NCBI GenBank assembly: GCA_023150275.1
Contig: JAKLLG010000001.1
Coordinates: forward strand, 248,001 to 312,000
Reading direction: 5' to 3'
From: Rhodocyclaceae bacterium
GTDB lineage: Bacteria; Pseudomonadota; Gammaproteobacteria; Burkholderiales; Rhodocyclaceae
Length of the DNA stretch: 64,000 bases
Shown: positions 7,147-14,590 of the stretch, piece by piece
Numbering within the stretch: the stretch's first letter is position 1
Layout of the letters: the number at the start of each line of letters is the position of its first letter
Notes under the pieces: generated by a model
What the model was told of the DNA's origin: nothing
The model's database searches: none
The model's input: only the letters and a program-made list of their open reading frames with translations
Program-made: the position numbers and the translations under genes

Positions 7147-8919
7147 TTACATGGATTCGGGGCAGGATACACCGAGCAACGCCATGCCGTTCCGGATCGT
7201 CTGACGAACGGCGGCGGCGAGCGCGACGCGTGCATCGCGCAGCGCGATATCGTCGACCAGCATGCGCTCGGCGTTGTACCAACTGTGGAATTCGGCGGCG
7301 AGATCCTTCAGGTAGAAGGCCACGGCGTGCGGCGCCAGATCGTTCGCCGCCGCAACGATGATTTCCGGGAACTCGGCGAGCTTGGCGGCAATCGCCAGTT
7401 CGCGCGGGTTGTCGAGTCGGGCGAGATCGGCCTTGGCCAGATCGGCTTCGTCACCGCCGGCCTCGCGCCAGGCATTCATCACCGAGCAGACGCGGGCGTG
7501 GGCGTACTGAATGTAATAGACCGGGTTCTCGTTCGACTGGCTCTTGGCGAGGTCGAGGTCGAAATCGAGGTGCTGATCTGACTTGCGCAGCACGTAGAAG
7601 AAGCGGCAGGCATCGTTGCCAACTTCGCGGCGCAGGTCACGCAGCGTGACGAATTCGCCCGAACGCGTCGACATCGAGGCCTTCTGGCCATTGCGGTAGA
7701 GCACCGCGAACTGAACCAGCGCCACCTGCAGCTTGTCCGCATCCAGGCCAAGCGCCTTCAGTGCACCGGTGACGCGCGGAATGTAGCCGTGGTGGTCGGC
7801 GCCCCAGATGTTGATGACCTTGTCGAAACCGCGCTCGAACTTGTTCAGGTGGTAGGCGATGTCGGAGGCGAAGTAGGTGTAGAGGCCGTTGTCGCGCTGC
7901 ACGACACGGTCCTTCTCGTCGCCGAAGGCGGTCGAACGGAACCACTTGGCACCGTCCTGCACGTAAATGTGGCCGGCGTGTTCCAGTTTGTCGACGACGC
8001 GGGCCACGAGGCCGGTATCGAACAGCGCCTTCTCGGAGAACCAGACCTCGAAATGCACGCCGAACGCTTCGAGATCGTCGCGACCATCCGCCAGTTGCTC
8101 GGTCAATGCATGGTTGTGCACGTAGGGCCAGTCTTCGCCGAGCAGGGTTTTGGCATTGGCGATCAGCGCATCGAGGTGCAGCTCGCGCTGCTGCTTGGCA
8201 TTGTCATCGGCGCGGCCGGCATCCGGCAGGCCGGGCGTGTTGGCCAGCACGTCGACCGCTTTCCGCACGTACTTGTCGCGGTGCGCCAGTTGCATCTGCT
8301 TGGCCATGCCGCGCACGTAATCGCCCTGGTAGCCATTCGGCGGGAAAGGCACTTGTTCGTTGAACAGTTCGAGGTAGCGCAGCCAGGTGGAGAGGCCGAG
8401 GATGTCCATCTGCCGGCCGGCATCGTTCACGTAGTACTCGCGGGTCACGTCCCAGCCGGCAAAGGCGAGCAGGCTGGAGAGCGAGGCGCCGTAGGCGGCG
8501 CCGCGACCATGGCCGACGTGCAGCGGACCAGTCGGGTTGGCGGAAACGAATTCGACCTGGATCTTCTGCTTCCTGCCCGCCAGCGAACGGCCGAAGTCCT
8601 CACCCGAGGCGAGCACATCGGCCACCACCTGCAGCTTGGCCGCGGGCTTGAGCGTGAAGTTGATGAAACCGGGGCCGGCAATCTCGGTTTTCTCGACCCA
8701 CTTCGATGCCGGCAACTCGGAAACGAGCAGCTGCGCCACATCGCGCGGCGCGCGCTTCAGGCCTTTGGCGATCTGCAGTGCAAGGTTGCTGGCGAAATCG
8801 CCGTGCGAAGCCTGCTTGGGTCGGTCGAGCACGATGGGGGTGTCGGCAGCCTCCGGGGCGAGGCTTTTCAGCGCGACGCGCAGCAGGTCGGCGATATGGG
8901 AGCGGGTATCCTGGGTCAT
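7147..8919 (-). CDS. argS: Arginine--tRNA ligase
   Basis: A 590-aa class I aminoacyl-tRNA synthetase that charges tRNA(Arg). The HIGH-type motif is HVGHGRG (after VSANPTGPL), a KMSKS-equivalent region appears as KASMSTRSGEF, and the C-terminal anticodon-binding domain ends GMALLGVSCPESM. The ATG at 8919 (MTQDTRSHIADLL) is chosen. The frame stays open upstream to 9363, but that part lacks similarity to ArgS and overlaps the gene at 9115. The SPOR gene follows 18 bp downstream. Confidence 0.95.
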   Translation of the reverse strand: MTQDTRSHIADLLRVALKSLAPEAADTPIVLDRPKQASHGDFASNLALQIAKGLKRAPRDVAQLLVSELPASKWVEKTEIAGPGFINFTLKPAAKLQVVADVLASGEDFGRSLAGRKQKIQVEFVSANPTGPLHVGHGRGAAYGASLSSLLAFAGWDVTREYYVNDAGRQMDILGLSTWLRYLELFNEQVPFPPNGYQGDYVRGMAKQMQLAHRDKYVRKAVDVLANTPGLPDAGRADDNAKQQRELHLDALIANAKTLLGEDWPYVHNHALTEQLADGRDDLEAFGVHFEVWFSEKALFDTGLVARVVDKLEHAGHIYVQDGAKWFRSTAFGDEKDRVVQRDNGLYTYFASDIAYHLNKFERGFDKVINIWGADHHGYIPRVTGALKALGLDADKLQVALVQFAVLYRNGQKASMSTRSGEFVTLRDLRREVGNDACRFFYVLRKSDQHLDFDLDLAKSQSNENPVYYIQYAHARVCSVMNAWREAGGDEADLAKADLARLDNPRELAIAAKLAEFPEIIVAAANDLAPHAVAFYLKDLAAEFHSWYNAERMLVDDIALRDARVALAAAVRQTIRNGMALLGVSCPESM

Positions 8920-9114
8920 GAAGCGGGAAAAACACGGGCTGAAAATTCGGAACGGCCGATTATACGCGCTTCCGTAACACCATTCCGCTGTGAAAACGTG
9001 CGCACTTTCAGCGTCTTGGACTTGCTTCACGGCGACTACGGCAAGACCCGCCTTGCGACAGCCGGCAAACGTGCTTAACTGAAAGGGAACAAGCAGAGAA
9101 CAAGGAGCGATGCC

Positions 9115-9375
9115 ATGCTGACCTGGACCGACTGCGTCGAACTCTCGGAACTGAGCGAAGAGGAAATCGATGCCATCGCACAACACGAACACGTTCCCGA
9201 GATGATCGCGCTCGAAATGGGCAACTACCTGATCCACACGCGCAGCGGCGAGAAGCGCGTGAAAGCGATGATCCGCGATGACATCCGGCTGGCGGAAAAA
9301 GAGGGCAAGACCGAACGGGTGGCGATGCTGCGGCTGGTGCTCAAGCACTACATGGAGCATCACGCCTGTAAATAG
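9115..9375 (+). CDS. Conserved hypothetical protein, 86 aa
   Basis: I cannot name the family. The small, highly charged, helical cytoplasmic protein begins MLTWTDCVELSELSEEEI and contains alternating acidic and basic helices (RVKAMIRDDIRLAEKEGKTERV). It has a good RBS (AAGGAG, spacing 8) and stands alone between argS (divergent) and ubiB. His/Glu-rich patches (AQHEHVPEM, KHYMEHH) could bind metal, but this is weak. Confidence 0.7.
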   Translation: MLTWTDCVELSELSEEEIDAIAQHEHVPEMIALEMGNYLIHTRSGEKRVKAMIRDDIRLAEKEGKTERVAMLRLVLKHYMEHHACK

Positions 9376-9490
9376 CGCCGGGTCAGGGCCTGCCAGACGA
9401 GCTGGTAATGCCCTGTTTCCGCAGCGCGGCTGGGTGCTATCAGCGCATTCGGGATAAACTCGCGGCTTCCGGGTTTTTGCAGCCGCGCCG

Positions 9491-11017
9491 ATGCGCCTTT
9501 TCCGCCTTCTCAGAATCCTCGCTGTCTCCAGCCGTTACGGGCTGGACGAAATGCTGTTCGAGCACGAGCCGAGCGGCCGACTGGCGGCGCTGTCGCGCAT
9601 CCTGCATTTCTGGCGCCGCTTCGACGAACCGCAGGCGGTACGCCTGAGGAAAGCGCTGGAAGCGCTGGGGCCGATTTTCGTCAAGTTCGGGCAGGTACTG
9701 TCCACTCGCCGCGACCTGCTGCCGCCCGACATTGCAGACGAACTCGCCAAGCTACAGGACCGCGTGCCGCCCTTCCCTTCCGCACAGGCACTCGCCGAGA
9801 TCGAGCGTGCCTACGGCCGGCCGGCCTCCGCGGTGTTTGCAGAATTCAGTGCCGAGCCGGTCGCCAGCGCTTCGGTGGCGCAAGTGCACCTCGCCCGCCT
9901 GCCCGATGGCCGCGACGTCGCCGTCAAGATTCTGCGCCCGAACATGCAGGCGGTGATCGATCACGATATTTCCCTGCTCGACACGCTGGCCGGTCTGGTC
10001 GAAAAGGCATGGTCCGACGGCAAGCGCCTGAAACCGCGCGAAGTCGTCGCCGAGTTCGCCAAATATCTGCGCGACGAACTCGATCTGATGCGCGAAGCCT
10101 CCAACTGCTCGCAGCTACGCCGTAACTTCGAGGGCTCGACCCTGCTCGTCGTGCCCGAGGTGTATTGGGATTGGTGCACCCCGTCGGTGATGGTCATGGA
10201 GCGCATGCGCGGCATCCCGATCAGCCAGACCGAAGCGCTCGTAAACGCCAATGTCGATCTGAAGGCGCTCTCGCGTGCCGGCGTCGAGATCTTCTTCACC
10301 CAGGTCTTCCGCGACGGCTTCTTCCACGCCGACATGCACCCCGGCAACATCTTCGTCGCCACCGACGGCGAGAAGCACGGCCGCTACATCGCGCTCGACT
10401 TCGGCATCGTCGGCACGCTGACCGATACCGACAAGAACTATCTCGCCCAGAACTTCCTCGCTTTCTTCCAGCGCGACTACAAGCGCGTCGCGCAGGCGCA
10501 CGTCGAGGCTGGCTGGGCACCGGCCGACACGCGCGTCGATGAATTCGAGGCCGCCATCCGCGCCGTCTGCGAGCCGATCTTCGACCGACCGCTCAAGGAA
10601 ATCTCCTTCGGCAAGGTGCTGCTGCGCCTGTTCCAGACCTCACGCCGCTTCAACGTCGAGATCCAGCCGCAGCTGGTGATGTTGCAAAAGACGCTGCTCA
10701 ACATTGAGGGCCTCGGCCGCCAGCTCGACCCGGACCTCGATCTGTGGAAGACGGCCAAGCCCTTCCTCGAACGCTGGATGAGCGAGCAACTCGGCCTGCG
10801 CGGGTTGAAGAAGGCGATCGAACTCGAAGCGCCGAACTGGGCGCACACGCTACCGCAACTGCCGCGCCTCGTGCATCAGGCGCTGTCGCGCCCCGCTGCC
10901 CCCGACCTTTCCCCCTGGCTCGCCGAACTCGCCGCCGGCCAGCGCCGGCAGAACACCCTGCTCGCCATCATCGCCGCGCTGCTCGCCGGCATCCTCGTCG
11001 CGCCGTTCTTCTTCTGA
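9491..11017 (+). CDS. ubiB: Ubiquinone biosynthesis regulatory ATPase/kinase UbiB
   Basis: A 508-aa member of the ABC1/ADCK/UbiB atypical kinase family, needed for ubiquinone synthesis. The family-specific KxGQ motif is [11 protein letters not shown] (about residues 57-68), an Ala-rich loop reads [12 protein letters not shown], the ion-binding and catalytic segments read [10 protein letters not shown] and ALDFGIVG, and a hydrophobic C-terminal helix (about 485-508) should anchor it to the inner membrane. It is monocistronic here, about 5 kb from ubiUVT. The start fits the usual UbiB N-terminus. Confidence 0.95.
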   Translation: MRLFRLLRILAVSSRYGLDEMLFEHEPSGRLAALSRILHFWRRFDEPQAVRLRKALEALGPIFVKFGQVLSTRRDLLPPDIADELAKLQDRVPPFPSAQALAEIERAYGRPASAVFAEFSAEPVASASVAQVHLARLPDGRDVAVKILRPNMQAVIDHDISLLDTLAGLVEKAWSDGKRLKPREVVAEFAKYLRDELDLMREASNCSQLRRNFEGSTLLVVPEVYWDWCTPSVMVMERMRGIPISQTEALVNANVDLKALSRAGVEIFFTQVFRDGFFHADMHPGNIFVATDGEKHGRYIALDFGIVGTLTDTDKNYLAQNFLAFFQRDYKRVAQAHVEAGWAPADTRVDEFEAAIRAVCEPIFDRPLKEISFGKVLLRLFQTSRRFNVEIQPQLVMLQKTLLNIEGLGRQLDPDLDLWKTAKPFLERWMSEQLGLRGLKKAIELEAPNWAHTLPQLPRLVHQALSRPAAPDLSPWLAELAAGQRRQNTLLAIIAALLAGILVAPFFF

Positions 11018-11111
11018 AATCAATCGCTTGCCGTAGCAGCGGAGTGCTACCCGCTGCCGCGTCCGCTTGTCCACAATGCCTCTACCCCAACCCCAACGGA
11101 GGAGAGACAAG

Positions 11112-11690
11112 ATGGCCAAGAAGGTTCTGATGATCACCGGTGATTTCACCGAGGACTACGAAACGATGGTGCCTTTTCAGGCACTGCTGATGGTCGGGCA
11201 CACCGTGCACGCTGCCTGCCCGGGCAAGAAGGCCGGAGAACAGGTACGCACCGCCGTGCACGATTTCGAGGGCGACCAGACCTACAGCGAGAAACCCGGC
11301 CACAACTTCACGCTCAACGCGGAGTTCGACCGCTTGCGTGCCGAGGATTACGACGCACTGGTGATCCCCGGTGGTCGCGCCCCGGAGTACCTGCGGCTGA
11401 ACCCGGCCGTGATCGCCGCCGTTCAACACTTCGCCAGTGCGGGCAAACCGATCGCCGCCATCTGCCATGGCGCACAGCTGTTGTCGGCCGCGGGCGTACT
11501 GAACGGCCGCGCTTGCAGCGCCTACCCGGCCTGCGCGCCGGAGGTAAAGGCAGCGGGCGGCACCTACGCCGACATTCCGGTCGACAAGGCGCACGTCGAT
11601 GGTAATCTCGTCACCGCCCCGGCATGGCCGGCGCACCCGGACTGGCTGGCCAAGTTCCTCGCCGTCCTCGGCACGCGCATCGAAGCCTGA
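11112..11690 (+). CDS. DJ-1/PfpI family protein (putative deglycase/chaperone-like)
   Basis: A 192-aa class I glutamine amidotransferase-like fold. The nucleophile-elbow Cys is C118 in AICHGAQLL, preceded by the DALVIPGG and PEYLR segments; these are the signatures of the PfpI/YhbO branch. Members act in stress protection (proposed protease or deglycase activity, which is debated). The start is ATG at 11112 after GGAGGAG; an in-frame start 15 codons upstream lacks an RBS and family similarity. Confidence 0.85.
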   Translation: MAKKVLMITGDFTEDYETMVPFQALLMVGHTVHAACPGKKAGEQVRTAVHDFEGDQTYSEKPGHNFTLNAEFDRLRAEDYDALVIPGGRAPEYLRLNPAVIAAVQHFASAGKPIAAICHGAQLLSAAGVLNGRACSAYPACAPEVKAAGGTYADIPVDKAHVDGNLVTAPAWPAHPDWLAKFLAVLGTRIEA

Positions 11691-11699
11691 TGTTGTTCC

Positions 11700-11725
11700 G
11701 CCGGCCCCGAGCAATCAGGGCCGGC
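11700..11725. terminator. GC-rich hairpin after PfpI-family gene (no U tract)
   Basis: GCCGGCCC at 11700-11707 and GGGCCGGC at 11718-11725 form an 8-bp stem with a 10-nt loop. There is no T run, so it may be a weak terminator or an RNA-stability hairpin lying in the leader of the next gene. Confidence 0.4.
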
Positions 11726-11745
11726 TCACCGACAGGAGTCCCCTC

Positions 11746-12075
11746 ATGTGTGAAATCTACGTCAAGGCCGACCCCATCCTCTACGAGTCGCGTTCGCGCT
11801 CGCTGCGCATTCACGGTGCGGTGACCAAGATCCGGTTGGAAAACTTGTTCTGGAACATCCTCGCTGAGCTGGCTGAATCTGACGGCTACACGACCAACCA
11901 GCTGATTGCCAAGCTCTACGACGAAATCGTGGAGTATCGCGGCGAGATCGACAATTTCAGCTCTTTCCTGCGCGTCACCTGTCTGCGCTACCTGACGCTG
12001 AAGAAGGGGGTCGGGGCTCTCAATACTGCCGAGGTTGTGCCGCTCGCGCGGCTCAGGGTCGGTTTCGGCGCGTAG
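11746..12075 (+). CDS. Ribbon-helix-helix domain protein
   Basis: A 109-aa protein whose N-terminal half (RSRSLRIHGAVTKIRLENLFWNILAELAESDG) matches the ribbon-helix-helix domain type annotated in small bacterial regulators (RHH_4-like). The remainder is helical (YTTNQLIAKLYDEIVEYRGEIDNFSSFLRVTCLRYLTL). It may be a DNA-binding regulator; its target is unknown. The ATG at 11746 follows AGGAG. It marks the left edge of a small accessory-looking patch. Confidence 0.75.
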   Translation: MCEIYVKADPILYESRSRSLRIHGAVTKIRLENLFWNILAELAESDGYTTNQLIAKLYDEIVEYRGEIDNFSSFLRVTCLRYLTLKKGVGALNTAEVVPLARLRVGFGA

Positions 12076-12190
12076 CATTACCCACCCCGCCGTTTGCTTG
12101 ATGGTGTCCGACGTTTTTGCTCAGGCAGGCTTGACGCCATAGCCTCCGGAAACTGGAGGCCTTGCCAATCAACTCACCCCTACGCTAAAT

Positions 12191-12221
12191 TTACCCAACA
12201 AAAATTCATTTGATTGGGTAA
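12191..12221. promoter_or_regulatory. 8-bp inverted repeat just upstream of nucleotidyltransferase-fold gene
   Basis: TTACCCAA (12191-12198) and TTGGGTAA (12214-12221) are perfect inverse complements with a 15-nt AT-rich spacer, ending three bases before the GTG start at 12225. This could be an operator or a translation-control hairpin hiding the start. The surrounding DNA is clearly AT-richer than the window. Confidence 0.5.
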
Positions 12222-12224
12222 TCA

Positions 12225-13238
12225 GTGGCGAAAAATCCCTTGTATCGTGCGCAAGAACTGGCTTTCCGCACCCAGTATGCAGAATTGAAAGAGCGCACTC
12301 TGGTCGCTGGGGAACTGCTGCCCGGCTCGACTGGAACGCTTGCGTTACGAAAGGGCACAGGCTACCCCTACTGGTATCGCGTCTATTACCCGATACCGGG
12401 CAAGCAGGCGGAAGAACTGATTGGCAAGGATGACAACATCGTCGCACTGGAAGCCATGCGCGAGCGGATGGCGTTCGCGGACTGGGCTGCCGCGCAGGTC
12501 TCGGCACTGCGCAAGCTCGGCTTCCAGGTCGCCGACAAGAGCACGGCACGGGTTCTCGTCGAACTGCACAACTGCGGCGCTTTCAATGCCGGCCTCATCC
12601 TTGTTGGCACACTCAGCTACATGGCATGGCTCAACGAACTCGGTGCAATCGCTGTCAGCGCACGAACGCTCGATGTTGATCTGGCACGCAGACAGCGCCT
12701 GAAACTGGCGGCTCCGCTGCCATTCTTTTCTACCATGGCAGCGACCGGCCTGCCGTTTGCCGCCATACCCGGCATGCCCTCGACGGAACCTTCCACCTCG
12801 ATAAAGCTGCCCGGAGTACAGGGCTTGCGCGTCGACGTTCTGGCACCGGGCAAAACACTGGGAAAGATCGTGCGCCTGCCGGAACTGGCATGGGCAGCCC
12901 AGGCCATACCCCACTACGATTATCTGCTCGAAGAACCGGAGCCGGCCGCAATGCTTGCCGGCGGGCATTGCATCCCGGTACGCCTGCCGCAAGCAGCACG
13001 CCTCGTCTGGCACAAACTATATGCCAGCACACAACGCAAGGGATTCCCGGAAAAAGCAGCCAAGGACCGACAACAGGCGCTCGTGCTTGCCGCAGCGCTG
13101 GCAGACAACGAGCCACAGGCATTGTCAGCCGCCTTTTACGCAGCCCCCGCAAGCATGCGAGGCGCGATCAAACCGCTCGGAGATACTCTTTCCAGGTCTG
13201 GTGCCGAAAAGGCCCTGCTTGAAATTATCGCGTCTTGA
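12225..13238 (+). CDS. Nucleotidyltransferase-fold protein (GSU2403-like)
   Basis: A 337-aa protein. The segment about residues 120-155 (GLILVGTLSYMAWLNELGAIAVSARTLDVDLA) has the nucleotidyltransferase pattern GT/S...hDhD, as in the GSU2403-type family; D-V-D would be the metal-binding pair. N-terminus about 1-110 is helical and the C-terminus is alpha-rich. Function is unknown; nucleotidyltransferases of this superfamily include toxins and tRNA modifiers. It starts with GTG, has no obvious partner gene, and lies between an RHH gene and an RHS remnant, which suggests horizontally acquired DNA. Confidence 0.65.
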   Translation: MAKNPLYRAQELAFRTQYAELKERTLVAGELLPGSTGTLALRKGTGYPYWYRVYYPIPGKQAEELIGKDDNIVALEAMRERMAFADWAAAQVSALRKLGFQVADKSTARVLVELHNCGAFNAGLILVGTLSYMAWLNELGAIAVSARTLDVDLARRQRLKLAAPLPFFSTMAATGLPFAAIPGMPSTEPSTSIKLPGVQGLRVDVLAPGKTLGKIVRLPELAWAAQAIPHYDYLLEEPEPAAMLAGGHCIPVRLPQAARLVWHKLYASTQRKGFPEKAAKDRQQALVLAAALADNEPQALSAAFYAAPASMRGAIKPLGDTLSRSGAEKALLEIIAS

Positions 13239-13244
13239 AACGGG

Positions 13245-13380
13245 GGGATTACCGTGTTGTTGCCGACACCATCGTAGCCGGTATGGAGCGGGCGGTGGAA
13301 ACGAGCCGGTTGTTGGCGTCGTAGATGTAGCTTTCGGTGGCCAGGTAGCCGCCTTCCATCGTGGTGGCGGTGCGCCGGTC
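13245..13380 (-). pseudogene. Remnant of an RHS/YD-repeat protein gene
   Basis: On the minus strand, frame 13380-13249 reads TMEGGYLATESYIYDANNRLVS, the typical YD-repeat core (YxYDxxNRL). The next repeat, GYDGVGNNTVI, appears in another frame after a frameshift. Stops bracket the piece (13383-13381, 13251-13249). About 45 codons remain of what is normally a protein of more than 1000 aa, so this is debris of a lost RHS toxin/adhesin gene. Confidence 0.75.
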
Positions 13381-13468
13381 TTATTCTGAGCCCCCGCCAT
13401 CCGGAATGTCGCCGGCCGGCGATGCCTGTGCTATCTTCGCCGTCACGAAATTTAAACGGTTGTTTGGT

Positions 13469-14590
13469 ATGCACAATGTTGTCATCAGCGGCACCGGCCT
13501 GTGGGTCGCGCCGAACGTCATCAGCAACGAAGAACTGGTTGCTGCCTTCAACGCCTACGCGCAGCGCTTCAACGAAGAAAACGCTACGGCAATTGCCGCC
13601 GGCACGGTGGCCGCCATTCCCGAATCCTCGGCCGAGTTCGTCGAGAAGGCCTCGGGCATCAAGCAGCGTTACGTCGTAGACAAGGCCGGCGTGCTCGACC
13701 CGGCGCGGATGCGGCCGAAATTCGATCCGCGCCCGGACGATGCGCTGTCGCTGCAGGCCGAGATTGGCGTCGAGGCGGCGAAGCAGGCGCTCGCCAACGC
13801 GGGCCGCACGGCAGCCGACATTGACATGGTGATCTGCGCCGCCTCGAACATGCAGCGCCCCTACCCGGCCATGGCCGTCGAGATTCAGGGCGCGCTGGGC
13901 GCCGGTGGCTACGCCTTCGACATGAACGTGGCCTGCTCGTCGGCGACCTTCGGTCTGGAACAGGCGATCAACGCTGTGAAGACCGGGACTGCGCGTGCCG
14001 CACTGGTGGTCAATCCGGAGATCTGCTCCGCGCATCTGGCCTGGCAGGATCGCGACTGCCATTTCATCTTCGGCGACGTGTGCACCGCGCTGATTGTCGA
14101 GCGCGCCGATGCCGCACAGTCGGCCGATTGCTGGGAAGTGCTCGGCACCAAACTCGCCACCAGCTTCTCGAACAACATCCGCAATAACGCCGGCTTCCTC
14201 TCGCGCGCCGAAGATCGCGACCCGGCCGACCGCGACCAGCTCTTCCGCCAGGAGGGCCGCAAGGTATTCAAGGAAGTCTGCCCGATGGCCGCCGAGCATA
14301 TCGCCACGCATGTGCAATCGCTGGATTTGGCGCCCACCGGCATCCGTCGCTACTGGCTGCACCAGGCCAACCTCGCGATGAACCAGCTGATCGGCAAGCG
14401 CCTGCTCGGCCATGAGGCCAGCGCCGACGAGGCGCCGGTGATCCTCGATGAATTCGCCAACACCGCCTCGGCCGGCTCGATCATCGCCTTCCACCGCCAC
14501 CGCGCCGACCTCAAGGCCGGCGACACCGGCGTCATCTGCTCCTTCGGCGCCGGCTATTCGATCGGCAGCGTGGTCGTCAGAAAACGCTGA
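13469..14590 (+). CDS. Beta-ketoacyl-ACP synthase III family protein
   Basis: A 373-aa thiolase-fold condensing enzyme. The KAS III triad is present: C156 (NVACSSATFG), H298 (WLHQANLAMN) and N331 (EFANTASAG). The protein is longer than housekeeping FabH (about 320 aa) and belongs to the branch that may prime or extend alternative acyl chains. ATG at 13469 (MHNVVISGTGLWVAP) gives the normal family N-terminus; the longer upstream frame runs over the RHS remnant. It stands alone and is convergent with the sensor kinase. Confidence 0.85.
   Translation: MHNVVISGTGLWVAPNVISNEELVAAFNAYAQRFNEENATAIAAGTVAAIPESSAEFVEKASGIKQRYVVDKAGVLDPARMRPKFDPRPDDALSLQAEIGVEAAKQALANAGRTAADIDMVICAASNMQRPYPAMAVEIQGALGAGGYAFDMNVACSSATFGLEQAINAVKTGTARAALVVNPEICSAHLAWQDRDCHFIFGDVCTALIVERADAAQSADCWEVLGTKLATSFSNNIRNNAGFLSRAEDRDPADRDQLFRQEGRKVFKEVCPMAAEHIATHVQSLDLAPTGIRRYWLHQANLAMNQLIGKRLLGHEASADEAPVILDEFANTASAGSIIAFHRHRADLKAGDTGVICSFGAGYSIGSVVVRKR

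Noticed and set aside
8920-9363. N-terminal extension of argS to 9363
   Set aside because: The added 148 residues have no ArgS similarity, overlap the 9115 gene antisense, and the ATG at 8919 gives a normal ArgS start.
12210-12223. FNR box before the nucleotidyltransferase-fold gene
   Set aside because: TTGAT and ATCA are separated by six bases rather than four, and the stronger symmetry there is the TTACCCAA/TTGGGTAA pair.
13136-14500. Long antisense ORF (454 aa) opposite the KAS III gene
   Set aside because: The opposite strand encodes a complete KAS III enzyme with its triad. Long antisense frames are expected in GC-rich DNA, and this one is His/Arg/Gly-rich without a recognisable fold.
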